DNA from: Nitrospira sp.
GTDB taxonomy: Bacteria; UBA10199; SBBF01
Length of the DNA: 48,127 bases
Reading direction: 5' to 3'
Assembly (NCBI GenBank): GCA_005240075.1
Contig: SBBF01000040.1
Location: forward strand, 1-48,127
Shown here piece after piece: positions 16,376 to 24,957 of this stretch. The translations under genes and the position numbers were made by a program. A model generated the notes under the pieces. The model ran no database searches and was not told where the DNA came from. It saw nothing but the letters and a program-made list of their open reading frames with translations. Numbering within the stretch: the stretch's first letter is position 1; the number at the start of each line of letters is the position of its first letter.

Positions 16376-16974
16376 TCAAATCACTTCTCTCAATTCCCTC
16401 TTTTTTCAGGGCATTTCAATGGACGATAGCGAGCCAATTGGGGAAAGATTATTTTGTAAGCCGCCACCTCCGCCCCTCCCCAGGGGACAGGGTCCTGGAT
16501 ATCGGGTGTGGAACGGGTGAAATTCTTGAGCAACTTCCGGAAGTGGATTATGTGGGGTTTGATATCAACTCAAAGTATATCGAAACGGCCCAAAAAAAAT
16601 ATGGTCATCGGGGGCGTTTTTTTTGCGAGGGGGTTTCGGAAAAAAGCGACATCGCTCCACAAAACTCGTTTGACCTAGTAATGGCCAAGGGGGTACTGCA
16701 TCACTTGAACGACGCCGAAGCCCAAACGTTGTTTCGGTTCGCCTATTCCAGACTCAAACCCTCCGGAAGACTGGTGACCATTGATGGCTGTTATCAGAAA
16801 AGGCAGCCCTTCATCAGTCGTCTCCTTTTATCAGCCGACCGGGGTCAATTCGTCAGATATGAAGAGGCGTATCGTCAACTGGCTAGTGTAGCCTTCAAAA
16901 ATATTGTTGTTGACATCCGGCATGATCTTTTAAGGCTCCCCTACACCCACATTATGATGGAGTGTTGCAAGTAG
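16372..16974 (+). CDS. Class I SAM-dependent methyltransferase
   Basis: A 200-residue methyltransferase (Methyltransf_11/25 type) starting with GTG inside the stop of the upstream methyltransferase (GTGA overlap), so the two are coupled. Motif I is RVLDIGCGTGEILEQ (about 40-54), then VDYVGFDINSKYI, and motif IV/V FDLVMAKGVLHHLNDAEA with LKPSGRLVTIDG. The C-terminal part lacks a membrane segment. Such small enzymes methylate sugars or lipid carriers in surface-polymer pathways; the acceptor is unknown. Confidence 0.85.
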   Translation: MIKSLLSIPSFFRAFQWTIASQLGKDYFVSRHLRPSPGDRVLDIGCGTGEILEQLPEVDYVGFDINSKYIETAQKKYGHRGRFFCEGVSEKSDIAPQNSFDLVMAKGVLHHLNDAEAQTLFRFAYSRLKPSGRLVTIDGCYQKRQPFISRLLLSADRGQFVRYEEAYRQLASVAFKNIVVDIRHDLLRLPYTHIMMECCK

Positions 16975-17005
16975 ACTGATAATGAATTACAGTACTGTCC
17001 AGTGA

Positions 17006-17102
17006 ACAATCTGGCTTTGCCAGTTGTGAACGTGGGGTTTGGGGCCATTTGAGGCCCATAAAATAATAATGCGAGTAGCAACAAAGGGGCCGAAAGGGCC
17101 CC
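17006..17102. repeat. Two intergenic hairpins before the GT2 gene
   Basis: The 135-bp gap contains a long hairpin ACAA-(t)-CTGGC-TTT-GCCAG-TTGT (17006-17027) and a second, GGGGCC-GAAAG-GGCCCC (17086-17102), eight bases before the glycosyltransferase ATG. The first matches, in reverse, the hairpin at about 8986-9000. The second includes the only purine-rich stretch that could serve as a ribosome site (AAAGGG), so it may hold back translation. No U tract follows either, so neither is a clear terminator. Confidence 0.5.
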
Positions 17103-17109
17103 AAATCAA

Positions 17110-18033
17110 ATGTTATTTTCAATCGTCATTCCTGTCTATTCCGCTGAGAAGTGTCTGAAGACCTTGTGTGAGAGACTTTATCAGGCTCTCGAACCTGTAA
17201 CCCCTCATTACGAGATCATTCTGGTTGAAGATCGAAGCCGGGATGAATCGTGGAAGCAGATTATCGCGTTGGGCCAACAGGACAAGCGCATCAAAGGAAT
17301 CCGGTTTAGTCGAAATTTTGGACAGCACTGTGCAATCACCGCAGGGCTGGCCCAATCCAAAGGGGAGTTTGTCATCGTAATGGACTGCGACCTGCAGGAT
17401 GACCCCCAATACATTCCTTCTCTTTATCAAAAAGCTCTTGAAGGATACGAGATTGTCTATACCCGAAAGAAAAAAAGAGAACATCCCCTTTTAAAAAATT
17501 TTTTCTCCCATCTTTTCTCCCGCCTCTTTAACTGGCTCTCAGAGGGAAACACGGTCACCCGCCCGGACGTGGGGGCCTATTCGCTCATTCACCGAAAGGT
17601 GGTCGAGGCCTTTTGCCAATTCAAAGACAGCCACCGGCATTACCTTCTTCTCCTTCAATGCCTGGGATTCAACTCAGCGATCGTGGAAGTCATTCACGGA
17701 AAAAGCCAGCGGGGAGGAAGTTCGTATACGTTCAGAAGGCTCCTTCAACTCTCGATTGATGGAATCGTGTCCCAATCCCACAAACTCCTCTACCTGTCCA
17801 TTTCCATCGGTTTTGTTTTTTGCATGATTGCTATGGCCAGCATTATCTATCTGGTTGTGATGTACTTTGTGCATGGTTTTAAAGAGGGATGGGCTTCCAC
17901 CATGGTGTTGATGCTCTTTTCAACCGGGGTCATTTTGATGTCACTGGGAATCCTGGGAATTTACATTGGAAAAATTTTCGATCAGGTCAAACAAAGACCC
18001 CTCTACATTATCGACGAAAAAATAAATCTGTAA
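17110..18033 (+). CDS. GT2 family glycosyltransferase (GtrB/ArnC/DPM1-like)
   Basis: A 307-residue enzyme with an N-terminal GT-A domain (SIVIPVYSAEKCL, VEDRSRDESW, SRNFGQHCAITAGLAQSKGE) and the metal-binding D92-C-D94 in VMDCDLQDDP. It has two C-terminal membrane helices (about 238-262 and 270-296), the topology of GtrB, ArnC and CsbB. These enzymes move a sugar from a nucleotide donor to undecaprenyl phosphate on the cytoplasmic side, giving a lipid-linked donor for GT-C enzymes outside the membrane. Several GT-C-like genes lie downstream in the window. Its stop is directly followed by the start of the aminotransferase gene. Confidence 0.9.
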   Translation: MLFSIVIPVYSAEKCLKTLCERLYQALEPVTPHYEIILVEDRSRDESWKQIIALGQQDKRIKGIRFSRNFGQHCAITAGLAQSKGEFVIVMDCDLQDDPQYIPSLYQKALEGYEIVYTRKKKREHPLLKNFFSHLFSRLFNWLSEGNTVTRPDVGAYSLIHRKVVEAFCQFKDSHRHYLLLLQCLGFNSAIVEVIHGKSQRGGSSYTFRRLLQLSIDGIVSQSHKLLYLSISIGFVFCMIAMASIIYLVVMYFVHGFKEGWASTMVLMLFSTGVILMSLGILGIYIGKIFDQVKQRPLYIIDEKINL

Positions 18034-19170
18034 ATGAAAGACAGTATCCACATTCCTTTCACCAAAAATCATCTGGTGGGAACTGAAATCCAGTTTTTAA
18101 AAAAAACCCTCACCCAATCCTCCCTGGTCGGGGATGGAGAATTTGGAAAAAAATGTGAAAGCTGGCTGAATCAGCATTTAGATTGTCATCATTCCTTGCT
18201 CTCCCCTTCAGGAACCGCGGCTCTGGAAATGTCAGCTTTGCTGTTGGACATCAAACCGGGAGATGAAATCATCATGCCTTCCTATACTTTCGTTTCAACA
18301 GCGAATGCTTTTGTCTTAAGAGGGGGAGTCCCCGTTTTTGTCGACATACGCCCTGATACTTTAAATTTGGACGAGACAAAAATAGAAGAGGTAATCACCC
18401 CTAGAACTCGAGCCATTGTGGCCGTTCACTATGCGGGGGTCGCCTGTGAGATGGATGAAATAAAAAAAATTACCAAAAAAAATAATCTGTATCTCATTGA
18501 AGATGCGGCACAGGCTTTCTTGAGCCGGTACAAGGGAAAATGGCTGGGAAGCTTGGGCGATCTCTCCGCTTGCAGTTTTCACGGAACAAAAAATATTTCC
18601 TGTGGAGAAGGAGGGGCTCTCTTAATCAATCAGAAAAAATTCATCAGGCGAGCTGAAATCATACGCGAAAAGGGAACAAACCGCTCGCAATTTGTACGGG
18701 GGGAGATCGATAAATATTCCTGGGTTGAAGTCGGTTCTTCTTACCTGCCCAGCGAACTTCAATCTGCTTTTCTTTATGCCCAATTAAAACAGTCTCATAA
18801 AATTACCAATCAACGATTAAAACTCTGGAATCTCTATCATGAAGGGTTAAAGCAGGCTGAAAAAGAGGAAAAACTGACCCGACCTGTTGTACCATCAACC
18901 TGTCAGCACAACGGCCATATGTATTATATTATTCTTCCTTCCCCCAAAAAAAGAGATCAGTTGATCAAGGCCCTCAACAAAAAAGGAATCCAGGCGGTCA
19001 CGCATTATGTCCCTCTACACTCCTCCCCCGCCGGGAAAAAACAGGGGCGCACGGCCGGAGATTTGAAGGTCACCGCCAGAGTAAGCCGTTGTCTGGTAAG
19101 ACTTCCTTTATGGATTGGAATTGAAAAGCAGATTGATTGGGTCTTGAAAGAGGTCATCAAAGCTCTTTAG
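18034..19170 (+). CDS. wecE: WecE/RffA-like dTDP-4-amino-4,6-dideoxygalactose transaminase
   Basis: A 378-residue PLP enzyme of the DegT/DnrJ/EryC1/StrS family. It follows the E. coli WecE sequence closely along its length, in blocks such as VGTEIQFLKKTL, ALLLDIKPGDEIIMPSYTFV, RPDTLNLDETKIEEVITPRT, VHYAGVACEMDEI, EDAAQAF and REKGTNRSQFVRGEIDKYSW. The PLP lysine is Lys186 (SFHGTKN). WecE makes dTDP-Fuc4N from dTDP-4-keto-6-deoxyglucose with glutamate as amino donor. RmlA- and RmlB-like genes for the substrate are at 28925 and 26426. It starts directly after the GT2 stop. A different 4-amino sugar product is possible but less likely. Confidence 0.88.
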   Translation: MKDSIHIPFTKNHLVGTEIQFLKKTLTQSSLVGDGEFGKKCESWLNQHLDCHHSLLSPSGTAALEMSALLLDIKPGDEIIMPSYTFVSTANAFVLRGGVPVFVDIRPDTLNLDETKIEEVITPRTRAIVAVHYAGVACEMDEIKKITKKNNLYLIEDAAQAFLSRYKGKWLGSLGDLSACSFHGTKNISCGEGGALLINQKKFIRRAEIIREKGTNRSQFVRGEIDKYSWVEVGSSYLPSELQSAFLYAQLKQSHKITNQRLKLWNLYHEGLKQAEKEEKLTRPVVPSTCQHNGHMYYIILPSPKKRDQLIKALNKKGIQAVTHYVPLHSSPAGKKQGRTAGDLKVTARVSRCLVRLPLWIGIEKQIDWVLKEVIKAL

Positions 19171-19231
19171 TCAATTGAGTCCGCAAAGCATTTGCCCCCC
19201 CTCTCTCCTTCTGATAAAATATTTCTTCTCA

Positions 19232-21514
19232 ATGAAAAACGCTTATCTACACACGCACATTCCGGAAATTGCCACCGACTTTGTTGAGGAGGGGGATATC
19301 GTTGTGCGAGCTCTTCGTCCCCTCTCTGAATCAGCAATCATGGACACGGCCTTGATGACGGTCAAGATCGCCCTTCGTTTGGGAATTTTTCCCCCCAAAG
19401 CCAAAACTCCGGAAAACAGCCTCCCCTATCAGGAACAGAATGATTCTCTCGTCTTTCCCGCTCCCCTCATTGGTCTGCTCGCTCAAAAGGACATTTATTT
19501 TTTACGAGGATGGAAACAGTTCGACAGCTGCATCAAGGGATTCAATGCCCTGGGATTAATGGCCGATCAGGTAATCCGCTCATTCAATCAACTCGCCTCT
19601 TTAAGCCCCCCCAAACTGCAAGCAATCAAAATGGATTTTTTATCGACGCGAAAGTCGCCGGAAGGTTCACCCATTTTCAGCAAAGAAGAATTGCCTTCCC
19701 TCAATTTTGAAGAACTCATGGAAATAACTCTCCTGGATATTGCCCTTTGGAGCTGTTTTGCACAAAAAACCATTGTCTGTTCCACCTCCTCCAACATGGG
19801 AATCTCGATTCATCAGGCTCTCCGCTATATGCAACAGGCCCCCCTGACCCTGCGGGATAAAACTTTCAAGTTGCTCAATCAGGATGAGGGGGGATTGATC
19901 ATCTGGTGTCCGGATGAAAATGCCGATTTTATGAACAAAGAAAAAACAACCATGCTCCGGAGTCTGGAGGCTGAAAAACCTCCCTTGACCCGTTTGCGAA
20001 CCTACATTAACCGCCAGCAAAGGGATCCGGGGGCTTTGAGGGACGCCCTGTTATGCGGAGGATATTTTTTTCCCACCAACCCCCAGTCGCGCGAAGAGGT
20101 CCAAAACCTTCTTTTTTTCGCGCTGACAAAAATTGCCAATGAAAAAGGAAAAAAGTTTGTCGACCTGCTGGAAGATCCCCTGATTCAACAAACGCTCGCG
20201 AGCCTTAAATGTGAAATTGATGAAAACAAGGTGGTGGTCAATTCCGGCATTGAAGGAGGAATTAGCGGACTGATGGTCCCCTACCTGCTCATGCTGGAAG
20301 AAATTTTAAACCTTGATCCGTCAACAAAAGCGGTCTGCACCTGGAACCAGGCGTCCATCGGTGCGGCCCTGGCCGCGGCGGTTATGGCTGATATGATCAT
20401 CCGAAATCCTTCCCCCTTATCGGAGGAGACCCGAAGCGATTTAAACTCACTCTTTCCGGCTTTAAGCCAATTCATTGACAGCAAGACTCTTGGAAAAAAT
20501 ATGGAAACCAGAATTCATGGCATTTTCGATATTGCCAATCTCCAGTCATTAGCCCAGCTGTTGGGGGTCGTGGTGGAAAAACATCTTTCCGGAAGAGGTA
20601 CTGCTTACGTGGGGCTGGGATCCAGCTCTTATTCAAACGGCAATCGTTGCTACGAAATTTTAAAAGAAAGCATGGACCATCAGGGCCCTTTTAATGGGAA
20701 ATCAACCTTCCATCCGGCTACTCACACCCTGAATCCTTTTGCCCAGGCGCTTATTTATGGTGAAGATCTTTATCGAAGCATTTGTCATCCCGATTTCCAA
20801 AAACTCTCACAAATTGAAAAAATTGATTTTATCCAATGCCATGTCAAAAAACCGGAACCGGCCGGTGCCGCCGCTCTGGCGGGCTATCTCCTGACCCGTC
20901 TTGACAAGGGAACACTGTCAGTTTTTGAAATCGCCTGGATTCTCAAATTGATGGGTTTTTCAAAAAATATCTTCATGGAATTCTGCCGACTCGGCGATGA
21001 TGAATTAAACAGCGATACTTTTATGCAGGAAGCCCAGGAAGAAGGACAATTTATGGCAGGCCTGGCGCGGAATATTTTACTGATCCTCGATTGGCCTTTC
21101 TATAAAATCGACCGATTGATCTCGTTAGAGAGAAACCATAGTAATCTGAAATACAATTTGAATCCGATTGACGACCGATGGATTGAGCACCTCAATCCGA
21201 AAATCAATATCTACATTACAGGAGACAACACCAACCAGCCAGGCCCGGAACTAATAACGGCACTGATGGACTCGATGAAAGCCAACCAAGAGCGGATTGA
21301 AGCGATAATTAACAGCGTTTCTATCGGAAATAACGGTAAATCTCGCCGCGATCTAATTTCTCTGGCTGGCGGATTTTTTTCGCGTCTTTCCCTTCAAATT
21401 CACTGGATGGACAACAAGGTCAACCGGATGACGGATCGAACGATGAATTACCTGGTGGCCAAAAAGGTGAAAAAACTTGCAACAAAAGTAACTCAAATAA
21501 AGAAACTTAAATAA
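19232..21514 (+). CDS. Large protein of unknown function
   Basis: About 760 residues from ATG 19232; an in-frame TTG at 19175 would add 19 residues with a poor ribosome site. I do not recognise the family. It has no signal peptide or membrane helix, and appears mostly alpha-helical and cytoplasmic. Conspicuous segments are NSGIEGGISGLMVPYLLMLEE, TWNQASIGAALAAAVMADMI, GRGTAYVGLGSSSYSNGNR and HPATHTLNPFAQALIYGEDLYR, with a very basic C-terminus (KKVKKLATKVTQIKKLK). No nucleotide-binding loop or catalytic signature is evident to me. It lies between the WecE-like and acyltransferase genes on the same strand, so a part in the glycan pathway or its control is possible, but it could also be unrelated. 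Confidence 0.75.
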   Translation: MKNAYLHTHIPEIATDFVEEGDIVVRALRPLSESAIMDTALMTVKIALRLGIFPPKAKTPENSLPYQEQNDSLVFPAPLIGLLAQKDIYFLRGWKQFDSCIKGFNALGLMADQVIRSFNQLASLSPPKLQAIKMDFLSTRKSPEGSPIFSKEELPSLNFEELMEITLLDIALWSCFAQKTIVCSTSSNMGISIHQALRYMQQAPLTLRDKTFKLLNQDEGGLIIWCPDENADFMNKEKTTMLRSLEAEKPPLTRLRTYINRQQRDPGALRDALLCGGYFFPTNPQSREEVQNLLFFALTKIANEKGKKFVDLLEDPLIQQTLASLKCEIDENKVVVNSGIEGGISGLMVPYLLMLEEILNLDPSTKAVCTWNQASIGAALAAAVMADMIIRNPSPLSEETRSDLNSLFPALSQFIDSKTLGKNMETRIHGIFDIANLQSLAQLLGVVVEKHLSGRGTAYVGLGSSSYSNGNRCYEILKESMDHQGPFNGKSTFHPATHTLNPFAQALIYGEDLYRSICHPDFQKLSQIEKIDFIQCHVKKPEPAGAAALAGYLLTRLDKGTLSVFEIAWILKLMGFSKNIFMEFCRLGDDELNSDTFMQEAQEEGQFMAGLARNILLILDWPFYKIDRLISLERNHSNLKYNLNPIDDRWIEHLNPKINIYITGDNTNQPGPELITALMDSMKANQERIEAIINSVSIGNNGKSRRDLISLAGGFFSRLSLQIHWMDNKVNRMTDRTMNYLVAKKVKKLATKVTQIKKLK

Positions 21515-21548
21515 TTTTTTCTACAGGATCTTGGAAAAAGTCACAGTT

Positions 21549-22151
21549 ATGGATACGTTACTAGAGAAGAAAGTACCTTTAACAAAAAAAGAAAAAGATT
21601 TGTTCGGTTATTTTGGGACTGACGCCAAAATTGCTCCCCCTTTTCGGATCTTAAACCCTCAGAATATATATATTGGGGATAAAACAAGCATCAGAGAGGG
21701 GGCTTTTATACATGCTTATAAGGACCTCTCCTATCTCATAAAATACATTTCTCCACGCTACAAAAATGATTTCAGAAAAAAAGATTATTACTACAATTCA
21801 CAAATCCATTTTAATCGAGAAATTCAAATAGGTAGATTTGTTCTTATCTCATGTACAAAATCGATCATCATTGAAAACAATGTCCTTGTTTCAGAGCGAG
21901 TTTTTATTGGAGATAATAATCATACTTTCTCACATCCCCATGTGCCCATTATGCAACAACCTAATAAGCAGGGTAAAGAAATTTTAATCGGAAAAGGTAG
22001 TTGGATTGGAATAGGGGCCTGCATTCTAGAGGGTACAGTACTTGGACAAAATTCGGTGGTAGGTGCCAATGCTGTTGTAAAGGGAAAATTTCCTCCCTGG
22101 TCTGTCATCAGTAGTGCAAAAGCAAAGTTGATCTATTGTCGGCATCGTTGA
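21549..22151 (+). CDS. Hexapeptide-repeat acyltransferase (WbbJ/LacA-like)
   Basis: A 200-residue left-handed beta-helix protein. Imperfect hexapeptide turns are seen in NIYIGDKTSIREGAFI, IQIGRFVLISCTKSIIIENN, VLVSERVFIGDNNHTF and ILIGKGSWIGIGACILEGTV, VLGQNSVVGANAVVKG. His in DNNHTFSHPHVP is the probable catalytic residue of the xenobiotic/serine acetyltransferase type. It would acetylate a hydroxyl or amino group of a sugar, possibly the 4-amino group made by the WecE-like enzyme. The gene is more AT-rich than its neighbours, suggesting separate acquisition. An upstream TTG at 21531 is an alternative start. Confidence 0.85.
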   Translation: MDTLLEKKVPLTKKEKDLFGYFGTDAKIAPPFRILNPQNIYIGDKTSIREGAFIHAYKDLSYLIKYISPRYKNDFRKKDYYYNSQIHFNREIQIGRFVLISCTKSIIIENNVLVSERVFIGDNNHTFSHPHVPIMQQPNKQGKEILIGKGSWIGIGACILEGTVLGQNSVVGANAVVKGKFPPWSVISSAKAKLIYCRHR

Positions 22152-22176
22152 TGATCTTTTTGGGTGAGGTTCGGTT

Positions 22177-23082
22177 ATGAAATGGAAAAAGTTGGGAGTT
22201 TTAATCAAACCCGATCCGGCTCTCTACTGGATGGCGAGCCATGCCGGCCCCAGTTTTGTGGACATTGTTGAGAACAGGGCCCTGGTTTATCTGACCGGCC
22301 GCGATACAAACAATGTTTCGCGCATCGGGATTGTGGAAATTTCTCTGGAGGGAGAAAAACATCGCGTTATTTCCATATCGCCAAAACCGGTTTTCGACGT
22401 GGGAGAAATGGGTTCGTTCGACGAGAGCGGGGTTTCCTACCCCTGGCTCGTCAAAAAGGACAACCGGATCTACATGTATTATGTCGGGTGGGTTGCGGGA
22501 GGCTTAACCCGATTTCAAAACAGCACGGGGCTTGCCATCAGTCACGATGGTGGAAAAACTTTTCAGAGAGCCTCGCGTGCTCCGATTCTGGAACGAACCG
22601 ATGCTGAGCCGGTCAGCACCGGTTCCTGCTCTGTTCTTTTCGAGAAAGGGAGATGGAAAATGTATTATACCTCTTTTGACAAGTGGGAGGCACACCCTGA
22701 AAGCCCAAGGCCCTTTTACAATATCAAACTGGCTTTGTCTGAGGATGGAATTCATTGGATTCGCAAGGGGGAGATTATTGTGAATTATAAAAATGCGCAG
22801 GAACATATTATTGGAAAGCCGGTGATCTTGAAGGACGGAGAACTTTACCGGTTGTGGTATTCCTGCCGGGGTTCCCGCTATCGGATCGGCTATGCAGAAT
22901 CACGGGATGGAATTCATTTCGTGAGAAAAGATGAGGAAGTGGGAATTGATGTCTCCCCCTCCGGTTGGGACAGCGAGATGATCGAATATGCCTTTGTGTT
23001 TGACCACAAAGGAAACCGTTACCTGATTTATAATGGAAACGATTTTGGAAAAACGGGACTGGGATTGGCAATTCTTGTATGA
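22177..23082 (+). CDS. Five-bladed propeller glycosidase-like protein (GH43/GH130-like)
   Basis: A 301-residue protein with repeated beta-propeller blades: GPSFVDIVENRALVYLTGRD, VSYPWLVKKDNRIYMYYVGW, GSCSVLFEKGRWKMYYTSFD, GKPVILKDGELYRLWYSCRG and EYAFVFDHKGNRYLIYNGND. The W(K/R)MYY, DG-xx-(W/F) and IGYAESRDGIHF motifs are typical of the GH43/GH130-like proteins often found in O-antigen and capsule loci, where their role is unclear. No signal peptide, so it is cytoplasmic. It is the first gene of a five-gene run with overlapping junctions (next start ATGA at 23079). A phosphorylase or transferase role is as likely as hydrolysis. Confidence 0.8.
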   Translation: MKWKKLGVLIKPDPALYWMASHAGPSFVDIVENRALVYLTGRDTNNVSRIGIVEISLEGEKHRVISISPKPVFDVGEMGSFDESGVSYPWLVKKDNRIYMYYVGWVAGGLTRFQNSTGLAISHDGGKTFQRASRAPILERTDAEPVSTGSCSVLFEKGRWKMYYTSFDKWEAHPESPRPFYNIKLALSEDGIHWIRKGEIIVNYKNAQEHIIGKPVILKDGELYRLWYSCRGSRYRIGYAESRDGIHFVRKDEEVGIDVSPSGWDSEMIEYAFVFDHKGNRYLIYNGNDFGKTGLGLAILV

Positions 23083-23762
23083 GTCATTTCTCGGAAAAAG
23101 ATTCAGCGAAAGTGATCGATCGATACACCCGTCGTTTCCACGAATACGGTTATTCCCAAAAAGCGGTCGGATGGGGAGAAAAAGGGAGGCAGGAAATTCG
23201 CTTTGAGATACTGGCCTCTCAATGGAATTTTGAGGGGATGGAGGTGCTTGATATTGGAGCCGGTTTTGGAGATTTATACCGCTTCTTAAAACCACGCCAG
23301 ATCAAATCGTATACCGGCATCGAACTGACACCTGTTCTAGTAGAAAAGGGAAATGAATTGTACGGTCAAAATCCCGATTTTAAATTGATAGAGGGAAATT
23401 TTCTGCAAATACAAAAGATAATTCCAATTCATGATATGTCACTCATTTCCGGTCTGTTTAATTTCAAGCTGGTAGAGGGGAATAATTACGATTTTATCCG
23501 GGAAGTCATGACTTCCGCTCTCAAAATTTCCAGGGTTGGGGTGGCCGCCAATTTTGTTACCGATCGAGTTGACTATCATGAGGAGCTGATCTTCAATGCC
23601 AACCCGGAGAAAATAATAGAGATCGCTCTTTCCTTGACAAAAAATGTGGTCTTCAGAAACAACTATTTCCCTTTTGAGTTCTCGATTTTTTTGAACAAGG
23701 ATGACTCGTTTGACAAAGCAGACGCTATTTTCAAGAGTTACAAAAAAACAAATGGAAAATAA
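23079..23762 (+). CDS. Class I SAM-dependent methyltransferase
   Basis: A 227-residue methyltransferase. Motif I is VLDIGAGFGDLYRFL (about 53-67), then YTGIELTPVLVEKGNELY and EGNFLQIQ. The later part VAANFVTDRVDYHEELIFNA is characteristic of small methyltransferases in surface-glycan clusters. It overlaps the previous gene by four bases (ATGA) and the next, ATP-grasp, gene by eleven, so it belongs to one translationally coupled operon. The acceptor may be the acyl group or amino acid handled by the ligase and oxygenase downstream. Confidence 0.82.
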   Translation: MSHFSEKDSAKVIDRYTRRFHEYGYSQKAVGWGEKGRQEIRFEILASQWNFEGMEVLDIGAGFGDLYRFLKPRQIKSYTGIELTPVLVEKGNELYGQNPDFKLIEGNFLQIQKIIPIHDMSLISGLFNFKLVEGNNYDFIREVMTSALKISRVGVAANFVTDRVDYHEELIFNANPEKIIEIALSLTKNVVFRNNYFPFEFSIFLNKDDSFDKADAIFKSYKKTNGK

Positions 23763-24957
23763 ACTCCTACACATCGTCGGTGGTGGATACAACCAGGTTC
23801 CTCTTGTTCAGCTGGCCAAATCAATGGGATTGAAAGTTTTGGTGACCGATATGAACGTGAATCCCCCCTGCCGGGCCCTCGCCGATTACTATGAACAGAT
23901 CGACACCACCGACAAACACAACAATCTCAAGGCGGCTCAAAAATACCGGATCGATGCCATCGTGACCGATCAAACCGACGTCTCGGTTCCGACAGTGGCG
24001 TATATCGCAGAGATCCTGAAACTGCCGGGCATCGGTTACGAAAAAGCCCTCCATTTCACCAACAAATATCTCATGCGGGAGGAACTGAAAAAAACCTGTC
24101 CCCTCCATATCCCGGAATATCATTTTTTTGAAACCCCGCTTGAAGCCCTTGTGTTTTACAGGTTCCACCGTCATGAATCGGAATGGCTGGTCAAACCGAT
24201 CAATTCGCAGGGAAGCAAGGGGGTCTATCGAATCGTCGATGGACGGGAAGATGATCTCATTTCTAGCGCTTATCTGGAAAGCCGGTCACGCGGTGTTTTG
24301 CTGGAAAAATTTTTGAAGGGTTTTGAGTATTCGATTGAGGCCTACAAAGAGGGGGATCTGATTTATAATCTGGCGTTAACAAAGAAATACCACTACAACT
24401 CCAACGACTGTATTGATGAACGAAACACGTATCTGGCCGATATTGCTCCTGAGCTCGAAAAAAGCCTCTTTGACCTCAACGAAAAAGTGATCAGAGCGCT
24501 GGGCCTTCCCTTTGGAATGACGCATGGGGAATACAAGGTCTCGGGGGGAAAGCCTTACCTGATTGAAATCGCGGCACGGGGAGGAGGGGGAAGTATTAGC
24601 AGTAAAATTATTCCCTACTTGACCGGTTTTGCACCAGCCAAAGCTCTTCTCTCCCATATTTTTGGGATTCCCCATGAAATCAAAATCAAGAACTACAAGG
24701 AACGTTTTGCCATTTTGAAATTTTATAATTTCAAGCCGGGTAAAATAAAAAAAATTTACATCAACAGGCATCTTTTGCAAAATGATTTGCTGGAGTTCAA
24801 TCTGGAAATCAAGGAGGGGGGGTGGATCAAGCCGATCAAGGACAGCCGGGACAGACCCGGTTATTTCGTGGTTCATGGCACTGATCGATCTCAAGTTCTC
24901 CTCAGGGAAAAACAGGTAGAGTCAGCCGTGCAGGTGGACTATGAAAGGGATTATTAA
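23752..24957 (+). CDS. ATP-grasp carboxylate-amine ligase
   Basis: About 401 residues from the ATG overlapping the methyltransferase stop by eleven bases. The pre-ATP-grasp domain starts LHIVGGGYNQVPLVQLAKSM and has TDMNVNPPCRALADYYEQID. The ATP-grasp fold follows, with the lysine segment WLVKPINSQGSKGVYRIVD, the EKFLKGFEYSIEAY block and the metal-binding loop YLIEIAARGGGGS. Enzymes of this class activate a carboxylate as acyl phosphate and join it to an amine, as in CarB, PurK and L-amino-acid ligases. Here it could attach an amino or hydroxy acid to an amino sugar such as Fuc4N, or build a dipeptide. Its stop is immediately followed by the oxygenase start. Confidence 0.85.
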   Translation: MENKLLHIVGGGYNQVPLVQLAKSMGLKVLVTDMNVNPPCRALADYYEQIDTTDKHNNLKAAQKYRIDAIVTDQTDVSVPTVAYIAEILKLPGIGYEKALHFTNKYLMREELKKTCPLHIPEYHFFETPLEALVFYRFHRHESEWLVKPINSQGSKGVYRIVDGREDDLISSAYLESRSRGVLLEKFLKGFEYSIEAYKEGDLIYNLALTKKYHYNSNDCIDERNTYLADIAPELEKSLFDLNEKVIRALGLPFGMTHGEYKVSGGKPYLIEIAARGGGGSISSKIIPYLTGFAPAKALLSHIFGIPHEIKIKNYKERFAILKFYNFKPGKIKKIYINRHLLQNDLLEFNLEIKEGGWIKPIKDSRDRPGYFVVHGTDRSQVLLREKQVESAVQVDYERDY

